Below are positions 4,657 through 5,912 of a DNA stretch of 5,912 nucleotides, one piece after another (positions within the stretch are counted from its first letter, which is position 1; each line of letters opens with the position of its first letter). Where the stretch lies: contig JAUXUE010000083.1 in NCBI GenBank assembly GCA_030681075.1, forward strand, positions 1-5,912, given 5' to 3'. The notes below the pieces were generated by a model. It did no database searches. It had not been told where the DNA came from and worked only from the letters and a program-made list of their open reading frames with translations. Made by a program: the position numbers and the translations under genes. This DNA is from Candidatus Amesbacteria bacterium (GTDB lineage: Bacteria; Patescibacteriota; Microgenomatia; CAZETR01; Amesbacteraceae).

Positions 4657-5803
4657 AATAGCGATTATAGACTATTGCCAATACCAAATACCAGATAGCG
4701 ACCCATCCCCAGCTCATCTGACCTACGGTAAGGCTCGCCCAGGACAATCGGGAAAGCCAGGAAGAAACATAAAGCATGTAGGCAATTAGTGGCCATGCTA
4801 AATAAAGTATCGGTCCAAATATTAGACCTAGAGCGGTTAACTGCATAATAAATGGAACTGTCCAGACTACCAACAAGTTTGCCACCGGTGCGACCAGAGA
4901 CAGTTGGCCGAAATGATGCAATATTAATGGAATCGTAAAGAGTTGGACCATCATAATTAACGATAACTCATTTAATACCACCCCCTTACGTCCCCCTCCT
5001 AATTTAGGAGGGGGATTAGAGGAGGAGGTACTTGCGAGTACTCCAGCTGTTGCAGCAAACGATAATTGAAATCCAATATCCGCAATATACCATGGGTTCC
5101 ATAAAATCATGATTACCGCAGTCATTATAAGCGACCATATTGCATCGCTCTTTCGCCCATATACCAATGCGGTAAAAGATATAATACTCATGATTCCCGC
5201 ACGGATAACCGAGGCGGTTAAGCCGGCCAACAACATATACAATATAGTTCCAAGTACTCCTAACAGTATCATTAGCCTTTGATGCTTTAGTTTCTTACCA
5301 ATTCTCGCTAGCCAGCCACTGACCATAACAACGTTATATCCAGACGCTGCGATAATATGTGACAGACCATCTCTGGTAAAATCGCGTTTAGTATTGTAAG
5401 CAAGTAACTTATTGCCACCCAAAAGTATTCCTGAGGCTAAACCACCTGCATCACCGGGTAAATAATTGATAATCTTTTGTTCTAAAAAGACCCGTAGTCT
5501 GAAAAATATTGGAGTATGATTATTTCTAATCTGGGCTTCTTCTAGGTATATACTTATTCCATATTTCTCTGTCACTTGATCGGTGATTCTGCCAACCACA
5601 GTCACTTCATCTCCATCGCTTAAATCTACTAGTTTATCGAGTATGACAAATGATCTGTTTTCTAGTCTTATCTTACCATTCCAAATAACTCCTGTGACTG
5701 CGACTTGATCTCCTATATTGACCTGTACTTGAGTTTGTACTGCATAAATATATCTGACCAAGCACAGTGCAAATAGTGTTCCAACAAAGATCCATCTTAC
5801 CAT
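4622..5803 (-). CDS. comEC: ComEC/Rec2-type DNA-uptake channel, lacking the metallo-beta-lactamase domain
   Basis: Polytopic membrane protein predicted to carry single-stranded DNA across the cytoplasmic membrane during transformation. In the 393 residues are an N-terminal membrane segment (about 4-20), an OB-like domain (about 25-92, with GDQVAVTGVI and GDEVTVVGRI), and the Competence domain from about 115: GLSHIIAASGYNVVMVSG (146-163), LLAGLTASVIRAGIMS (191-206), NPWYIADIGFQLSFAATAGVL (236-256), HHFGQLSLVAPVANLLV (296-312) and several hydrophobic helices to about 379. The protein stops soon after the last helix, so the C-terminal metallo-beta-lactamase-like domain of full ComEC proteins is absent; it is not in the other visible genes. 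The start overlaps comEA by seven bases (ATGGTAA), with AAGGA 12 bases upstream as a weak ribosome site. A palindromic element encodes residues 258-276 in a loop. Confidence 0.93.
   Translation of the reverse strand: MVRWIFVGTLFALCLVRYIYAVQTQVQVNIGDQVAVTGVIWNGKIRLENRSFVILDKLVDLSDGDEVTVVGRITDQVTEKYGISIYLEEAQIRNNHTPIFFRLRVFLEQKIINYLPGDAGGLASGILLGGNKLLAYNTKRDFTRDGLSHIIAASGYNVVMVSGWLARIGKKLKHQRLMILLGVLGTILYMLLAGLTASVIRAGIMSIISFTALVYGRKSDAIWSLIMTAVIMILWNPWYIADIGFQLSFAATAGVLASTSSSNPPPKLGGGRKGVVLNELSLIMMVQLFTIPLILHHFGQLSLVAPVANLLVVWTVPFIMQLTALGLIFGPILYLAWPLIAYMLYVSSWLSRLSWASLTVGQMSWGWVAIWYLVLAIVYNRYYAKRSITPDYR
4664..4669 (-). promoter_or_regulatory. Putative -10 box for argS
   Basis: A perfect minus-strand TATAAT lies seven bases before the argS ATG, the same spacing as for the WecG-like gene. 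It sits inside the comEC coding end (codons for V-Y-N). No clear -35 is found. It would give argS, and the GT4 gene behind it, a leaderless transcript independent of comEC, useful if competence genes are expressed only at times. Confidence 0.45.
4976..5030. repeat. Nested palindromic element, copy B (inside comEC)
   Basis: The inner stem is perfect: TCCCCCTCCTAA (4991-5002) pairs with TTAGGAGGGGGA (5004-5015) across one base. The outer stem TACCACCCCC (4976-4985) pairs with GGAGGAGGTA (5021-5030) at 8 of 10 positions. It is translated as residues 258-276, with PPKLGGGRKG at its core, in a hydrophilic loop between membrane helices. Central AAATTA has the same coding-strand orientation and frame as in argS. 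Confidence 0.85.
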
Positions 5804-5912
5804 ACCGACAACAAATCCTTAATCTGGGTATAGAGCTTGGCAGTAATGATCTTTCTAGAAACCAATTCGGCTAATTCCTGATATGGCCGGCCATTAATTA
5901 TTTTCTCCGCAG
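5797..5912 (-). CDS. comEA: ComEA-like helix-hairpin-helix protein, C-terminal end (5' part outside window)
   Basis: Only the last 37 codons are present, too short for a full gene call. They read AEKIINGRPYQELAELVSR and then KIITAKLYTQIKDLLSVW before TAA at 5799-5797. The pattern AxxII-GRPY-x-ELVxRKII-Y-IKDLL is that of the second helix-hairpin-helix in ComEA-type DNA-binding proteins. The last hairpin lacks the GIG of classical HhH motifs, which makes it degenerate. The stop overlaps the comEC start by seven bases, and comEA directly before comEC is the standard competence order, which supports the identification. Such a protein would bind incoming double-stranded DNA outside the membrane and pass it to ComEC. 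Another HhH protein cannot be excluded because the N-terminal half, with any signal anchor, is not visible. Confidence 0.68.
   Translation of the reverse strand, partial: AEKIINGRPYQELAELVSRKIITAKLYTQIKDLLSVW

Overview
The window most likely comes from a Candidate Phyla Radiation (Patescibacteria) genome, probably a Microgenomates-like lineage. This is inferred from gene content and protein style: a compact TyrRS with a GAADQ-type motif, a short ArgRS, a ComEC without its hydrolase domain, a tight ComEA-ComEC-ArgS cluster, and short simple repeats scattered through genes. No taxonomic search was possible. UGA acts as a stop (tyrS and the WecG-like gene both end in TGA at sensible family lengths), so the UGA=Gly code of Gracilibacteria/SR1 does not apply. 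DNA is moderately AT-rich and almost fully coding; the only gap above 20 bases is about 200 bases long (1837-2039).

Layout. On the + strand, from the left edge: the C-terminal part of tyrosyl-tRNA synthetase, then a hicB-hicA toxin-antitoxin pair (734-1172). The rest is on the - strand. Read in transcription order from the right edge it is: the last residues of a ComEA-like helix-hairpin-helix protein, a ComEC-type DNA-uptake channel (5803-4622), arginyl-tRNA synthetase (4656-3070), a GT4 glycosyltransferase (3068-2040), a repeat-filled gap, and a WecG/TagA/CpsF-family glycosyltransferase (1836-1114). The 3' end of the last gene runs 59 bases into the 3' end of hicA, tail to tail. The comEA, comEC, argS and GT4 genes overlap or nearly touch and look like one operon, though argS also has its own -10 box. 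ComEA and ComEC would bind and import DNA; the two glycosyltransferases point to cell-surface glycan synthesis; TyrRS and ArgRS are housekeeping.

The most unusual content is repeat structure that gene calls do not explain. (1) Short arrays of 7-base units, usually four units (28 bases), occur inside tyrS, twice in the GT4 gene, in argS and in the gap. Three of the coding arrays share one unit family (TGAGYAC) and all lie in the orientation that has no stop codon. (2) Two copies of one nested palindromic element sit inside argS and comEC, in the same orientation and the same reading frame, and are translated. (3) hicB, the WecG-like gene and argS each have a perfect TATAAT 6-7 bases before ATG with no clear Shine-Dalgarno sequence, which suggests leaderless transcripts.
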